Numbered from the stretch's first letter, positions 1 through 7,817 are shown. The stretch is DNA of 8,212 nt from Gammaproteobacteria bacterium (GCA_023144715.1 JAGLFC010000170.1:1-8212); one strand, 5' to 3'. The notes: a model not told the origin generated them from the sequence alone. Numbers and translations are program-made.

Positions 1-1430
1 TAGCACAACCTGATGATCTTCAGCAACAAGCTGATAATTATGTGATGAGCAAAGCGACTCAAAAGGTGAACTCTGATGATGTCTGGTATTCTTTAACGAC
101 CATGTATCAATTTCCAAATATTAACAATCGTAAAATAAATACTCAAAAAAAATGGTTTATAAAACATAAATCCACAATAGAAAAAATTTCTGAACGTGCA
201 GAACCTTATCTCTATTTTATATCAGAAGAAGTAAAAAAACGTAATATGCCCGGTGAAATAGCACTCTTACCGATTATAGAAAGTAGTTTTAGAACCCATG
301 CTTATTCGAGTATGAAAGCATCAGGTTTATGGCAATTTATACCTGCTACAGGACGTTATTTTAATTTAAAACAAAATTGGTGGTATGATGGTCGACGTGA
401 TGTTTATAAATCAACGTTAGCGGCATTAACTTATTTAGAGCAACTGAATAAATACTATAAAGGTGATTGGTTTTTAACATTGGCTGCTTATAATGCAGGA
501 GTAGGTAATGTTAATAAAGCCATCAGAAAAAATCTAAAAAAAGGTTTGCCAATTGATTATTGGTCATTAGCGTTACCCAAAGAAACACGTCAATATGTGC
601 CAAAACTCATCGCAGTATCTCGAGTCATTGCTGATCATAAAAAATATAATATTAGCCTAATGCCCATTAAAAATAAGCCTTATTTAGCCTTGGTGAATAC
701 TCAATCACAAATTGAACTGGCGGTGGCTGCTCAAATCGCAAATATGACTCTTGAGGAGATGCGTGCGTATAATCCTGGCTTTAAACGTTGGATAACCGAT
801 CCTGATGGGCCCCATCATTTATTGATTCCATTGGATAAAGCGACACATTTTAAAAGACAGCTTGCCTCTTTAGATAGAGTAAAACGAGTCAGTTCTTATC
901 AACACAAAATTCGCTCAGGTGAAAGTTTAGGACTGATTGCTCAAAAATATGGTGTCTCAATCTCTGTATTAAAACAAGCCAATCAACTCAAAAATAATCG
1001 AATTCGTACAGGAAAATATTTATTTGTACCTGTAGAAGCCAATAATAGCACTAAAGGGTTTGCTAAAATATCCAAAAAACGTTCTAAAAGCACCTCTTAT
1101 AAAGTCCGTAAAGGAGATTCCTTCTGGCTTATTGCTCGTCGCTATAATGTCTCGCATAAAAAATTAGCTGCCTTAAATAATTTTTCAACAGGAGATAAGC
1201 TTGTTATAGGAAAAAAGATTAAAATTCCCTCAAGTACCTTATCTGTAAAGAATAAAAAACGAAGTAAGAATAAAACGATTGTTTATAAAGTAAAAGCAGG
1301 CGATTCACTTTATACCATTTCAAAACAATTTAAAGTGACGATTAATGAACTCAAACGTTGGAATCATTTAAATAGCAAAAAATATTTACAACCGGGGCAA
1401 CACATAAAATTATTTATTGCATCGAGTTAA
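1..1430 (+). CDS. mltD: MltD-like membrane-bound lytic murein transglycosylase (GH23 plus three LysM), 5' partial
   Basis: Cleaves the MurNAc-GlcNAc bond of peptidoglycan in the periplasm, leaving 1,6-anhydro-muropeptides. The reading frame is open to the left edge (first whole codon at base 3), so the GTG/ATG at 42-47 is probably not the true start. No signal peptide or lipobox is visible, as expected if the N-terminus lies outside the window. The SLT (GH23) domain spans about 210-620: the likely catalytic Glu is codon 279-281 in LLPIIESSF, followed by the family blocks ASGLWQFIPATG and TLAAYNAGVGNV. Three LysM peptidoglycan-binding repeats follow, starting near 897, 1098 and 1284, each with a YKV/HKI-R/K-x-GDS/GES opening, and are joined by Lys/Arg/Ser-rich linkers. 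E. coli MltD has two LysM repeats, so three is a modest expansion. Ends with TAA, 5 bases before the ferredoxin gene. Family is certain; the MltD subtype is likely from the domain order. Confidence 0.92.
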   Translation, partial: AQPDDLQQQADNYVMSKATQKVNSDDVWYSLTTMYQFPNINNRKINTQKKWFIKHKSTIEKISERAEPYLYFISEEVKKRNMPGEIALLPIIESSFRTHAYSSMKASGLWQFIPATGRYFNLKQNWWYDGRRDVYKSTLAALTYLEQLNKYYKGDWFLTLAAYNAGVGNVNKAIRKNLKKGLPIDYWSLALPKETRQYVPKLIAVSRVIADHKKYNISLMPIKNKPYLALVNTQSQIELAVAAQIANMTLEEMRAYNPGFKRWITDPDGPHHLLIPLDKATHFKRQLASLDRVKRVSSYQHKIRSGESLGLIAQKYGVSISVLKQANQLKNNRIRTGKYLFVPVEANNSTKGFAKISKKRSKSTSYKVRKGDSFWLIARRYNVSHKKLAALNNFSTGDKLVIGKKIKIPSSTLSVKNKKRSKNKTIVYKVKAGDSLYTISKQFKVTINELKRWNHLNSKKYLQPGQHIKLFIASS

Positions 1431-1438
1431 TCGAGTTG
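1421..1438 (+). repeat. 9-bp tandem duplication at the mltD/ferredoxin junction
   Basis: ATCGAGTTA at 1421-1429 is followed directly by ATCGAGTTG at 1430-1438, differing only in the last base. The pair contains the mltD stop codon (1428-1430) and the TTG start of the ferredoxin gene (1436-1438). Removing one copy would leave both frames intact and overlap the mltD TGA stop with the TTG start. Confidence 0.75.
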
Positions 1439-1750
1439 AATAAAATTTATTATTTTAATATTGTGAGTCATGAAGAGGTGTCTCACTCAAGTACACGCTA
1501 TAGATTAAAAAGAGGTCAAACACTTTTTAATAATCTTGTGATTAATCATATCCATACGCCAGCAAAATGTGGTGGTAAAGGCATCTGTGGTGGTTGCCGT
1601 ATAAAATTATTATCAGAACAAAAATATTGCAACACAATAAATCAAAAAGAAATGAGCCTATTAAGTGAGCAAGAACGACGAGAAGGTTGGCGACTTTCTT
1701 GTCAACTTTATTGTATACATAATATTACTCTCTCTTTAGCATCAGAATAA
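1436..1750 (+). CDS. small [2Fe-2S] ferredoxin-like protein, role unknown
   Basis: A 104-residue protein with one ferredoxin fold. Cys45, Cys51 and Cys54 lie in KCGGKGICGGC, with Cys89 in RLSCQ, giving C-x5-C-x2-C-x34-C. This spacing is close to adrenodoxin/Isc-type ferredoxins (x5, x2, about x35). The CGGKG-C-GGC wording and the late GWRLSCQ block also resemble the N-terminal ferredoxin domain of corrinoid-activating (RACo-like) proteins and NqrF-type domains. No partner domain (FAD, ASKHA ATPase) is fused. Cys65 and Cys93 are extra. It is probably a cytosolic electron carrier; the partner is not visible here. The start is TTG at 1436, which keeps the first beta strand (KIYYFNIV). No good ribosome-binding site precedes it, only GAG directly adjacent, so translation may depend on coupling to mltD, whose stop is 5 bases upstream. 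GTG at 1463 or 1478 are alternative starts but would remove the first strand. Confidence 0.8.
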   Translation: MNKIYYFNIVSHEEVSHSSTRYRLKRGQTLFNNLVINHIHTPAKCGGKGICGGCRIKLLSEQKYCNTINQKEMSLLSEQERREGWRLSCQLYCIHNITLSLASE

Positions 1751-1752
1751 GC

Positions 1753-1788
1753 CAATATAGCCCATATTGATCAGTAGTTTTCTTCTTA
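1753..1788 (+). terminator. weak hairpin with T-rich tail after the ferredoxin gene
   Basis: CAATAT (1753-1758) and ATATTG (1764-1769) form a 6-bp stem around the loop AGCCC. A T-rich stretch, TAGTTTTCTTCTT, begins near 1776. The stem has only two G:C-containing steps near the ends and the T tract is offset, so this is at best a weak intrinsic terminator for the mltD-ferredoxin transcript. It is the only terminator-like structure before the tig promoter region. Confidence 0.3.
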
Positions 1789-1823
1789 AAATTAAAATCT
1801 ATACTCTTTTTTATGAAAAAAAA

Positions 1824-1853
1824 TTAATTATTAATCATAATATCTTGTATAAT
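1824..1853 (+). promoter_or_regulatory. candidate sigma-70 promoter for tig
   Basis: A perfect -10 hexamer TATAAT lies at 1848-1853, immediately preceded by TTG. The best -35 match at a usable distance is TTAATT at 1824-1829 (3 of 6, 18-bp spacer), so the promoter depends mainly on its -10. Very AT-rich sequence upstream, including A and T runs at 1807-1823, could act as an UP element. The -35 region lies within a symmetric repeat, ATTAAT-T-ATTAAT (1823-1835). The likely start of transcription near 1860 gives tig a leader of about 50 bases. No heat-shock (sigma-32) consensus was seen. Confidence 0.55.
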
Positions 1854-1912
1854 GAGCAGTTAAGCTCTATATATACACTTTCACTAAATTTAGATTGTAA
1901 CGAGGATAAAAC

Positions 1913-3220
1913 ATGCAAGTTTCTGTAGAAACAAAAGAAAATCTTGAAAGAGAAATGACAGTTGAATTTCCAATGTCAGATATTAATGGTGAAGTAAATA
2001 CCCGTTTACAATCTTTAACAAAAACAGCACGTATTAATGGTTTCCGTCCAGGAAAAATTCCTATGTCGGTCATTAAAAAACGTTATGGTGTTACTGTTGA
2101 ACATGAAGTACTTAATGAACAATTACAAAAAAGTTATTTTGAAGCCATCAAACAAGAAGACCTCAAACCCGCAGGTCAACCTAAAATTGACTTAATTGAA
2201 AATGATGATAAAGACAATGTGTCTTATACCGCTGTTTTTGAAGTGTATCCTGAAATTAGTGTTGCTTCTTTAGAGGGTCAAGCCTTTGAAAAAGCGAATG
2301 TTGTGATTGCTGATGATGACATTGATCTTACTATCAAAAATATTCGTAAGCAAAATCAAACGTTCGAGACAGTTGAAGCTGCAGTTCAAGATGAAAATCA
2401 AGTCATTGTTGATTTTGTTGCTACCATTGATGGTGAAGCATTTAAAGGTAATGAAGGTAAACAAGTCCCTGTGACGCTCGGACAAGGTCAAATGATAGAA
2501 GGCTTTGAAGAAGGTATTAAAGGTGCTAAAGCAGGTGATGAAATTACCTTAGAACTTAAATTCCCAGAAGATTATCATTATGCGGATGTGGCAGGCAAAG
2601 ATGTGAATTTTGCGATTACTGTTTTAGAAGTCAAAGAAGTGGTTTTACCAGAGCTTAATGATGAATTTTATGTAAAATTTGGTGTCTCTGAAGGTGGTAA
2701 TGACGCATTTCGTGTTGAAGTCAAAAAGAATATGCAAATAGAACTGGATAAAGCCATTGCCGCAAAAGTAAAAAATCAAGTAATGGATGCTATTCTTGAC
2801 GTGCATGAGATTCTTACTCCTAAAGCATTAGTCGAAGAAGAAGCGTCTAATATGGCAAAACAGATGCAAGAGCAATATCAAATGCAGGCTCAAGACGAAG
2901 CCTCATTACAAAGTGCTATGTTTGAAGAACAAGCAACTAAACGCGTTTCATTGGGTTTGTTGTTGGCTGAAATTATCAAAGCAAAGGAAATTAAAGCATC
3001 AGAAGAGCTAGTAATGGAAAAGATTAAAGAATTAGCCGTGACCTATGAAAATCCAGAAGAAGTAATTAGTTACTATATGTCTGATAAAAATAAATTAGCA
3101 GAAATGGAATCGTTTGTTTTAGAAGAAATGGTGGTTGATTGGGCCTGTGAACAAGGAGCTGTGAATGATAAAGATTATAGCTTTACTGAATTTATGAACC
3201 CTGAAAAAAAAGACAAGTAA
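1913..3220 (+). CDS. tig: trigger factor, ribosome-associated chaperone and peptidyl-prolyl isomerase
   Basis: Binds the ribosome beside the exit tunnel and shields and folds nascent chains; also catalyses proline cis-trans isomerisation. At 435 residues it is close to the E. coli length (432). The N-terminal ribosome-binding domain (about 1-115) carries the signature GFRPGKIP at residues 43-50, aligned with E. coli GFRKGKVP. The FKBP-type isomerase domain spans about 164-243, with LGQGQMIEGFEEGI and the ending FAITVLEVKE. The helical C-terminal chaperone domain runs from about 250 to the end, with FEEQATKRVSLGLLLAEII and a final FTEFM before a Lys-rich tail. ATG at 1913 has GAGGA at 1902-1906, six bases upstream. 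The gene ends in tandem stops TAATAA (3218-3223). It opens the tig-clpP-clpX-lon cluster and has its own candidate promoter. Confidence 0.98.
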   Translation: MQVSVETKENLEREMTVEFPMSDINGEVNTRLQSLTKTARINGFRPGKIPMSVIKKRYGVTVEHEVLNEQLQKSYFEAIKQEDLKPAGQPKIDLIENDDKDNVSYTAVFEVYPEISVASLEGQAFEKANVVIADDDIDLTIKNIRKQNQTFETVEAAVQDENQVIVDFVATIDGEAFKGNEGKQVPVTLGQGQMIEGFEEGIKGAKAGDEITLELKFPEDYHYADVAGKDVNFAITVLEVKEVVLPELNDEFYVKFGVSEGGNDAFRVEVKKNMQIELDKAIAAKVKNQVMDAILDVHEILTPKALVEEEASNMAKQMQEQYQMQAQDEASLQSAMFEEQATKRVSLGLLLAEIIKAKEIKASEELVMEKIKELAVTYENPEEVISYYMSDKNKLAEMESFVLEEMVVDWACEQGAVNDKDYSFTEFMNPEKKDK

Positions 3221-3297
3221 TAAACACTGGATAAAGAGTAACATGTCTTTAAAAAAGTAATGTGTATGTGAATGTTTATAAAGAGGATTGTAATACA

Positions 3298-3942
3298 ATG
3301 ATACATAATCAAATCAGCCAAGGTTCTGCTCAAGTAGATGCGCTGGGTATCGTACCAATGGTTATCGAACAAACAGCAAGAGGAGAACGTTCCTTTGATA
3401 TTTATTCACGATTGTTAAAAGAGCGAGTGATTTTTTTAGTTGGACCTGTTGAAGATCAAATGGCTAACCTAATTGTGGCACAATTACTCTTTCTTGAATC
3501 TGAAAATCCTGATAAAGATATTCACCTTTATATTAATTCTCCGGGTGGTTCAGTAACCGCAGGTATGTCTATTTATGATACCATGCAGTTTATTAAACCT
3601 GATATTAGTACCATGTGTATTGGTCAAGCAGCCAGTATGGGTGCTTTATTATTGACAGGTGGGGCAAAGGGTAAACGTTATTGTTTACCTAATTCACGTA
3701 TGATGATCCATCAGCCTTTGGGCGGTTTTCAAGGGCAGGCATCGGATATTGAAATACATGCACAAGAAATTTTAACGTTAAAAGAAAAGCTTAATCAGAT
3801 TATGGCACATCATACAGGAAAAGAGTTAAGTACGATTGCTAATGATACGGATCGAGATAATTTTTTAAGTGCAGATGCAGCCGTTGAGTATGGTTTGATT
3901 GATCAGGTCATTACGAAACGTGCAGTAGAAGAAAAAGAATAA
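3298..3942 (+). CDS. clpP: ATP-dependent Clp protease proteolytic subunit
   Basis: Serine peptidase that forms a double heptameric barrel and degrades proteins threaded in by ClpX or ClpA. From the ATG at 3298 it has 214 residues (E. coli 207). The catalytic triad is visible: Ser113 in GQAASMG, His138 in MIHQP, Asp187 in DTDRDNF, each shifted by two from E. coli precursor numbering. [19 protein letters not shown] is the substrate-channel block. The first 15 or so residues before [17 protein letters not shown] look like the short propeptide removed by self-cleavage. The ATG at 3298 is preferred over an upstream in-frame GTG at 3262 because AGAGGA (3282-3287) lies 10 bases before it and the resulting propeptide has a typical length. 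The 77-base gap after tig contains abutting mini-ORFs; clpX follows 63 bases downstream. Confidence 0.98.
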   Translation: MIHNQISQGSAQVDALGIVPMVIEQTARGERSFDIYSRLLKERVIFLVGPVEDQMANLIVAQLLFLESENPDKDIHLYINSPGGSVTAGMSIYDTMQFIKPDISTMCIGQAASMGALLLTGGAKGKRYCLPNSRMMIHQPLGGFQGQASDIEIHAQEILTLKEKLNQIMAHHTGKELSTIANDTDRDNFLSADAAVEYGLIDQVITKRAVEEKE

Positions 3943-4005
3943 GCGTTTATTGATTTAATCGCTATAAATCTAAAATAATATACTATTCCTATTGAGGTTT
4001 GTTTT

Positions 4006-5277
4006 ATGAGTAATGATAGTAAAAATGATGATGACAAGCTATTATACTGCTCTTTTTGTGGTAAAAGTCAGCATGAAGTCAAAAAGTTAATCGCAGGCCC
4101 ATCGGTATATGTATGTGATGAATGTGTCGAACTGTGTAATGATATTATTCGTGAAGAAGTTAAAGAACAACAGGGTGGCTCAGTACCCGGTAACAAACTA
4201 CCTACACCTAGAGAAATTAATACGACTTTAGATGAATATGTGATTGGTCAAGCCATTGCTAAAAAAACCCTTTCAGTGGCCGTTTATAATCATTATAAAC
4301 GTTTGGAAAGTGGTTATAAAAAAGACGATGTAGAATTATCAAAAAGTAATGTCTTATTGATTGGCCCTACAGGTTCTGGTAAAACACTCTTAGCAGAAAC
4401 ATTGGCACGCTTATTGAATGTGCCTTTTACTATTGCCGATGCCACAACATTGACCGAAGCAGGCTATGTGGGTGAGGATGTCGAAAACATTATCCAAAAA
4501 TTACTACAAAAATGTGAGTATGATGTTGAAAAGGCACAAACAGGCATTGTTTATATTGATGAAATTGATAAAATTTCACGTAAATCAGATAATCCCTCAA
4601 TTACTCGAGATGTTTCAGGTGAGGGTGTACAGCAAGCCTTGCTAAAATTAATTGAAGGTACGATTGCATCAGTACCCCCTCAGGGTGGACGCAAGCATCC
4701 ACAACAAGAATTTTTACAAGTCAATACGGCTAATATTCTCTTTATTTGTGGTGGAGCATTTTCAGGACTAGACAAAGTCATTCGTCATCGAACTGAAAAA
4801 GGAGGCATTGGGTTTGGGGCAGAAGTCAGTGCTAAAGATGATAGTAAGAGTTTTGGTGAATTATTAGATGATATTGAACCAGAAGATTTGACTCGCTATG
4901 GTCTTATTCCTGAATTTGTAGGTCGTCTACCTGTGATTGCCACCTTACGCGAATTAGATGAAAGTGCGTTAGTGAGAATATTAACAGAACCTAAAAATGC
5001 CCTTGTTAAACAATATAGTAAATTAATTGAAATGGAAGGTGCGGACTTAGAATTACGTGAGGATGCCCTTAAAGCGATTGCTAAAAAAGCAATGGAAAGA
5101 AAAACAGGTGCACGTGGTTTGCGATCTATTTTAGAACAAACGCTATTAGATACCATGTATGATTTACCTTCTATTGATGATGTTGAAAGTGTTGTGGTTG
5201 ATGAATCTGTTATTAATGGTTTATCTAAGCCTTTACTGGTTTATAGCAATGAAGAAAAAAAAGTATCGGGTGAATAA
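4006..5277 (+). CDS. clpX: ClpX, AAA+ unfoldase subunit of ClpXP
   Basis: Hexameric ATPase that recognises tagged substrates (for example SsrA-tagged chains), unfolds them and passes them to ClpP. It has 423 residues (E. coli 424). The N-terminal zinc-binding domain has Cys15, Cys18, Cys37 and Cys40. Walker A is GPTGSGKT at 120-127, the pore-1 loop GYVG at 153-156, and Walker B ends in IDEID at 184-188. The RKH pore-entry loop is at 229-231. The IGF loop that docks on ClpP is intact at 268-270, which fits the adjacent clpP. Sensor-2 is GARGLR with Arg370. ATG at 4006 is preceded by TGAGG (3993-3997), eight bases away. The gene ends TAATAA, whose second stop overlaps the lon start. No strong promoter is visible in the 63 bases after clpP, so cotranscription is likely. 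Confidence 0.99.
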   Translation: MSNDSKNDDDKLLYCSFCGKSQHEVKKLIAGPSVYVCDECVELCNDIIREEVKEQQGGSVPGNKLPTPREINTTLDEYVIGQAIAKKTLSVAVYNHYKRLESGYKKDDVELSKSNVLLIGPTGSGKTLLAETLARLLNVPFTIADATTLTEAGYVGEDVENIIQKLLQKCEYDVEKAQTGIVYIDEIDKISRKSDNPSITRDVSGEGVQQALLKLIEGTIASVPPQGGRKHPQQEFLQVNTANILFICGGAFSGLDKVIRHRTEKGGIGFGAEVSAKDDSKSFGELLDDIEPEDLTRYGLIPEFVGRLPVIATLRELDESALVRILTEPKNALVKQYSKLIEMEGADLELREDALKAIAKKAMERKTGARGLRSILEQTLLDTMYDLPSIDDVESVVVDESVINGLSKPLLVYSNEEKKVSGE

Positions 5278-5279
5278 TA

Positions 5280-7670
5280 ATGGAAGATGAAAATACACAG
5301 GTGTATCCTGTTTTACCCTTGAGAGATGTGGTGGTTTATCCGCACATGGTAATCCCTCTTTACGTGGGACGTGATAAGTCAATTAAAGCCCTTGAAGCGG
5401 CCATGGAAGATGATAAAAAAATCCTGTTAATCACCCAAAAAAATGCGTCTGATGATGATCCATTATTAGATGCAATGCATTCAGTTGGTACGATTGCTTC
5501 TATTCTTAGATTATTAAAATTACCCGATGGCACAGTAAAAGTTCTGGTGGAAGGGGACGAACGAGCTCAAATTGACAATTTGTACACGGCTGAAGAATTT
5601 TACACAGCTCAGATCTCTATTTTTGAAAATAAGGCGATGGATGATCGGGAAGCGGAGATTTTAACCCGAACCGTCATGAATCAATTTGATCAATATGTCA
5701 AAATGAATGATAAAATACCACCTGAAATTTTATCATCATTATCGAGCATTGAAAATCCTAGCCGTTTGGCTGATACTATTGCAGCACACATGCCCCTTAA
5801 AATAGATGAAAAGCAAGTGATATTGGAAATTTCCGATGTGCATAAACGCTTGGAACATCTATTGGCTCAAATGGAATCAGAAATTGACATCTTACAAGTT
5901 GAAAAACGCATTCGCAGTCGTGTTAAACAACAAATGGAAAAAAGCCAGCGAGAATATTATCTTAATGAACAAATGAAAGCCGTTCAAAAAGAACTGAATG
6001 ATATTGATGATGTTCCAAATGAACTGGATGAAATAGAAAGTAAAATTACTAAGAGTGGTCTTTCAGCAGAAGCCAAGAAAAAAGGTTTAGCAGAACTTAA
6101 TAAATTAAAAATGATGTCACCTATGTCCGCTGAAGCATCAGTGGTCAGAAATTATTTAGAATGGCTGACCAATGTGCCTTGGAAAAAACATTCTAAAGTG
6201 AGCAATGATCTCGCTCAAGCAGAAGCCATTCTGAATGAAGATCATTATGGATTAGAAAAAGTAAAAGAACGTATTTTAGAATATCTTGCTGTACAGCAAC
6301 GTATGAAAAAATTAAAAGGGCCTATTTTATGCCTTGTAGGACCTCCGGGCGTAGGTAAAACATCACTGGGTAAATCCATTGCACGAGCTACCAATCGAAA
6401 ATTTACTCGTATGTCTCTAGGCGGTGTGCGTGATGAAGCTGAAATACGAGGTCATAGAAGAACCTATATTGGCTCTATGCCAGGTAAAATTATTCAAAAC
6501 ATGTCCAAAATTGAAGTTAAAAATCCATTTTTTCTCTTAGATGAAATTGATAAAATGGCAATGGATATGCGTGGTGATCCCTCTTCTGCTTTATTAGAAG
6601 TACTTGATCCCGAACAAAATAATACTTTTAATGATCATTATTTAGAAGTCGATTATGATCTGTCAGAAGTGATGTTTGTGGCGACGTCTAATAGTATGAA
6701 AATACCAGGTCCATTGTTGGATAGAATGGAAGTCATTCATTTGTCGGGCTATACCGAAGATGAGAAGTGGAATATTGCTGCCCGTTATTTAATTCCTAAG
6801 CAATTAAAGAATAATGGCTTAAAAGAAACAGAACTCACCATGAGTGAAGCCGCTATTAGAGATGTGATACGCTATTATACTCGTGAAGCAGGTGTGCGGA
6901 GTATTGAACGTGAAATTGCAAAAATAGCTCGTAAAGTCGTTAAAGAAATTTTATTAAATAAAAAAGTGACTAAAGTTGCGATCACCAGTCGTAATATAGA
7001 AAAATACTTAGGCGTTCGTCGTTATCGCTATGGCATGGTAGAACAAGAAGATCAAGTTGGACAAGTCACAGGACTGGCATGGACTGAAGTCGGTGGTGAA
7101 ATATTAACCATTGAAACCGCAGTAATGCCCGGCAAAGGCAAAAATAGTGTGACAGGGCAATTGGGTGATGTCATGAAGGAATCTATTCAGGCTGCTATGT
7201 CCGTGGTACGTAGTCGTTCCAATATCTTGGGTATTCCCCAAGACACTTATGAAACCAAAGATATACATATCCATGTACCAGAAGGTGCAATCCCTAAAGA
7301 TGGTCCAAGTGCAGGTATTGGTATGTGTACGGCTTTGGTATCAGCATTAACAGATATACCTGTAAAAGCAGATGTTGCCATGACAGGTGAAATTACCTTA
7401 CGTGGTGAAGTTTTGCCTATTGGTGGTCTTAAAGAGAAGCTGTTAGCCGCATTAAGAAGTGGTATTAAAACCGTCATTATTCCTTTTGAAAATAAAAAAG
7501 ATTTAGTAGAATTACCCAAAAATATTATTTCAAAATTGGATATTAAACCTGTACAATGGGTTGATGAGGTTCTACAAATAGCTTTGGTGCATCAGCCAGA
7601 AGCCATTGAAAAAGAGAAAATCGCTAAAGTCAGTAGAGGGAAAAAAAGTACATCCATAAGAGCACATTAG
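5280..7670 (+). CDS. lon: Lon, ATP-dependent AAA+ serine protease
   Basis: Cytosolic homohexamer that unfolds and degrades misfolded proteins and short-lived regulators. It has 796 residues against 784 in E. coli. The N-terminal substrate-binding domain starts with YPVLPLRDVVVYPHMVIPL and is followed by a charged helical region, about residues 190-300. Walker A is GPPGVGKT at 354-361, Walker B LLDEIDK with Asp421 and Glu422, and the sensor-2 Arg540 is in GVRSIERE. The protease domain has the Ser677-Lys720 dyad, Ser in PKDGPSAG and Lys in GGLKEKLLAA. The last 20 or so residues form a Lys/Arg-rich tail (EKEKIAKVSRGKKS...) beyond the conserved domain, which accounts for most of the extra length. 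ATG at 5280 lies two bases after the clpX stop, with GGGTGA (5268-5273) as a moderate ribosome-binding site inside clpX. It is likely cotranscribed and translationally coupled with clpX. Confidence 0.99.
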   Translation: MEDENTQVYPVLPLRDVVVYPHMVIPLYVGRDKSIKALEAAMEDDKKILLITQKNASDDDPLLDAMHSVGTIASILRLLKLPDGTVKVLVEGDERAQIDNLYTAEEFYTAQISIFENKAMDDREAEILTRTVMNQFDQYVKMNDKIPPEILSSLSSIENPSRLADTIAAHMPLKIDEKQVILEISDVHKRLEHLLAQMESEIDILQVEKRIRSRVKQQMEKSQREYYLNEQMKAVQKELNDIDDVPNELDEIESKITKSGLSAEAKKKGLAELNKLKMMSPMSAEASVVRNYLEWLTNVPWKKHSKVSNDLAQAEAILNEDHYGLEKVKERILEYLAVQQRMKKLKGPILCLVGPPGVGKTSLGKSIARATNRKFTRMSLGGVRDEAEIRGHRRTYIGSMPGKIIQNMSKIEVKNPFFLLDEIDKMAMDMRGDPSSALLEVLDPEQNNTFNDHYLEVDYDLSEVMFVATSNSMKIPGPLLDRMEVIHLSGYTEDEKWNIAARYLIPKQLKNNGLKETELTMSEAAIRDVIRYYTREAGVRSIEREIAKIARKVVKEILLNKKVTKVAITSRNIEKYLGVRRYRYGMVEQEDQVGQVTGLAWTEVGGEILTIETAVMPGKGKNSVTGQLGDVMKESIQAAMSVVRSRSNILGIPQDTYETKDIHIHVPEGAIPKDGPSAGIGMCTALVSALTDIPVKADVAMTGEITLRGEVLPIGGLKEKLLAALRSGIKTVIIPFENKKDLVELPKNIISKLDIKPVQWVDEVLQIALVHQPEAIEKEKIAKVSRGKKSTSIRAH

Positions 7671-7700
7671 TACGTTATTAATCGCGTATTATGTCTTGTT

Positions 7701-7727
7701 TTGCCATAATTAACAGAAATTTAAAAT
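7701..7727 (+). promoter_or_regulatory. candidate sigma-70 promoter for hupB
   Basis: TTGCCA at 7701-7706 matches five of six -35 bases, and TAAAAT at 7722-7727 matches five of six -10 bases. The 15-bp spacer is shorter than ideal. It lies in the 147-base lon-hupB gap, where I see no convincing lon terminator, so hupB may be transcribed both from here and by read-through from lon. Start of transcription would be near 7734, giving a leader of about 85 bases. Confidence 0.35.
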
Positions 7728-7774
7728 AGTGCTAGATTTTAACCGTGAATTTTGCTTCAATATGTCTGTATTCA

Positions 7775-7795
7775 TCGTTACCATCATGCTAACGA
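7775..7795 (+). repeat. short inverted repeat in the hupB leader
   Basis: TCGTTA (7775-7780) and TAACGA (7790-7795) are perfect reverse complements around a 9-base loop. The hairpin would end about ten bases before the hupB ribosome-binding site (7806-7813). With six base pairs and two G:C pairs it is weak and may be chance. Confidence 0.3.
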
Positions 7796-7817
7796 ATTAA
7801 AAAAGAAGGGGAGTTTT

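Noticed and set aside
42..47. GTG/ATG at the left edge as the true start of the transglycosylase
   Set aside because: The frame is open to base 1, no ribosome-binding site precedes it, and an exported enzyme should have a signal sequence, which is missing from this start onward.
3262..3297. In-frame GTG start extending ClpP by 12 residues
   Set aside because: No ribosome-binding site before it, whereas AGAGGA precedes ATG 3298, which also gives the usual ClpP length.
3943..4005. Separate promoter for clpX between clpP and clpX
   Set aside because: TATACT (3979-3984) and TTGATT (3950-3955) are each fair matches, but they are 23 bases apart; TAAAAT at 3971 gives a 15-base spacer and is weak.
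1867..7519. Several minus-strand open frames of 65-90 codons (for example 1867-2073, 2270-2491, 4896-5156, 7247-7519)
   Set aside because: Almost all lie opposite the strongly conserved tig, clpX and lon coding sequences, and the one at 3175-3372 covers the tig end, leader and clpP start; none has a recognisable domain.
7671..7700. Possible rho-independent terminator after lon
   Set aside because: The CGCG-centred partial symmetry near 7681 has a mismatch next to its core and no following T tract.
7762..7800. 12-codon hydrophobic mini-ORF (MSVFIVTIMLTN) in the hupB leader as a leader peptide
   Set aside because: No ribosome-binding site before its ATG, no run of regulatory codons and no attenuator-like structure after it.
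7752..7817. Extended HU frame from TTG at 7752
   Set aside because: It adds residues unlike any HU; GTG 7818 has a strong ribosome-binding site and gives exactly 90 residues.
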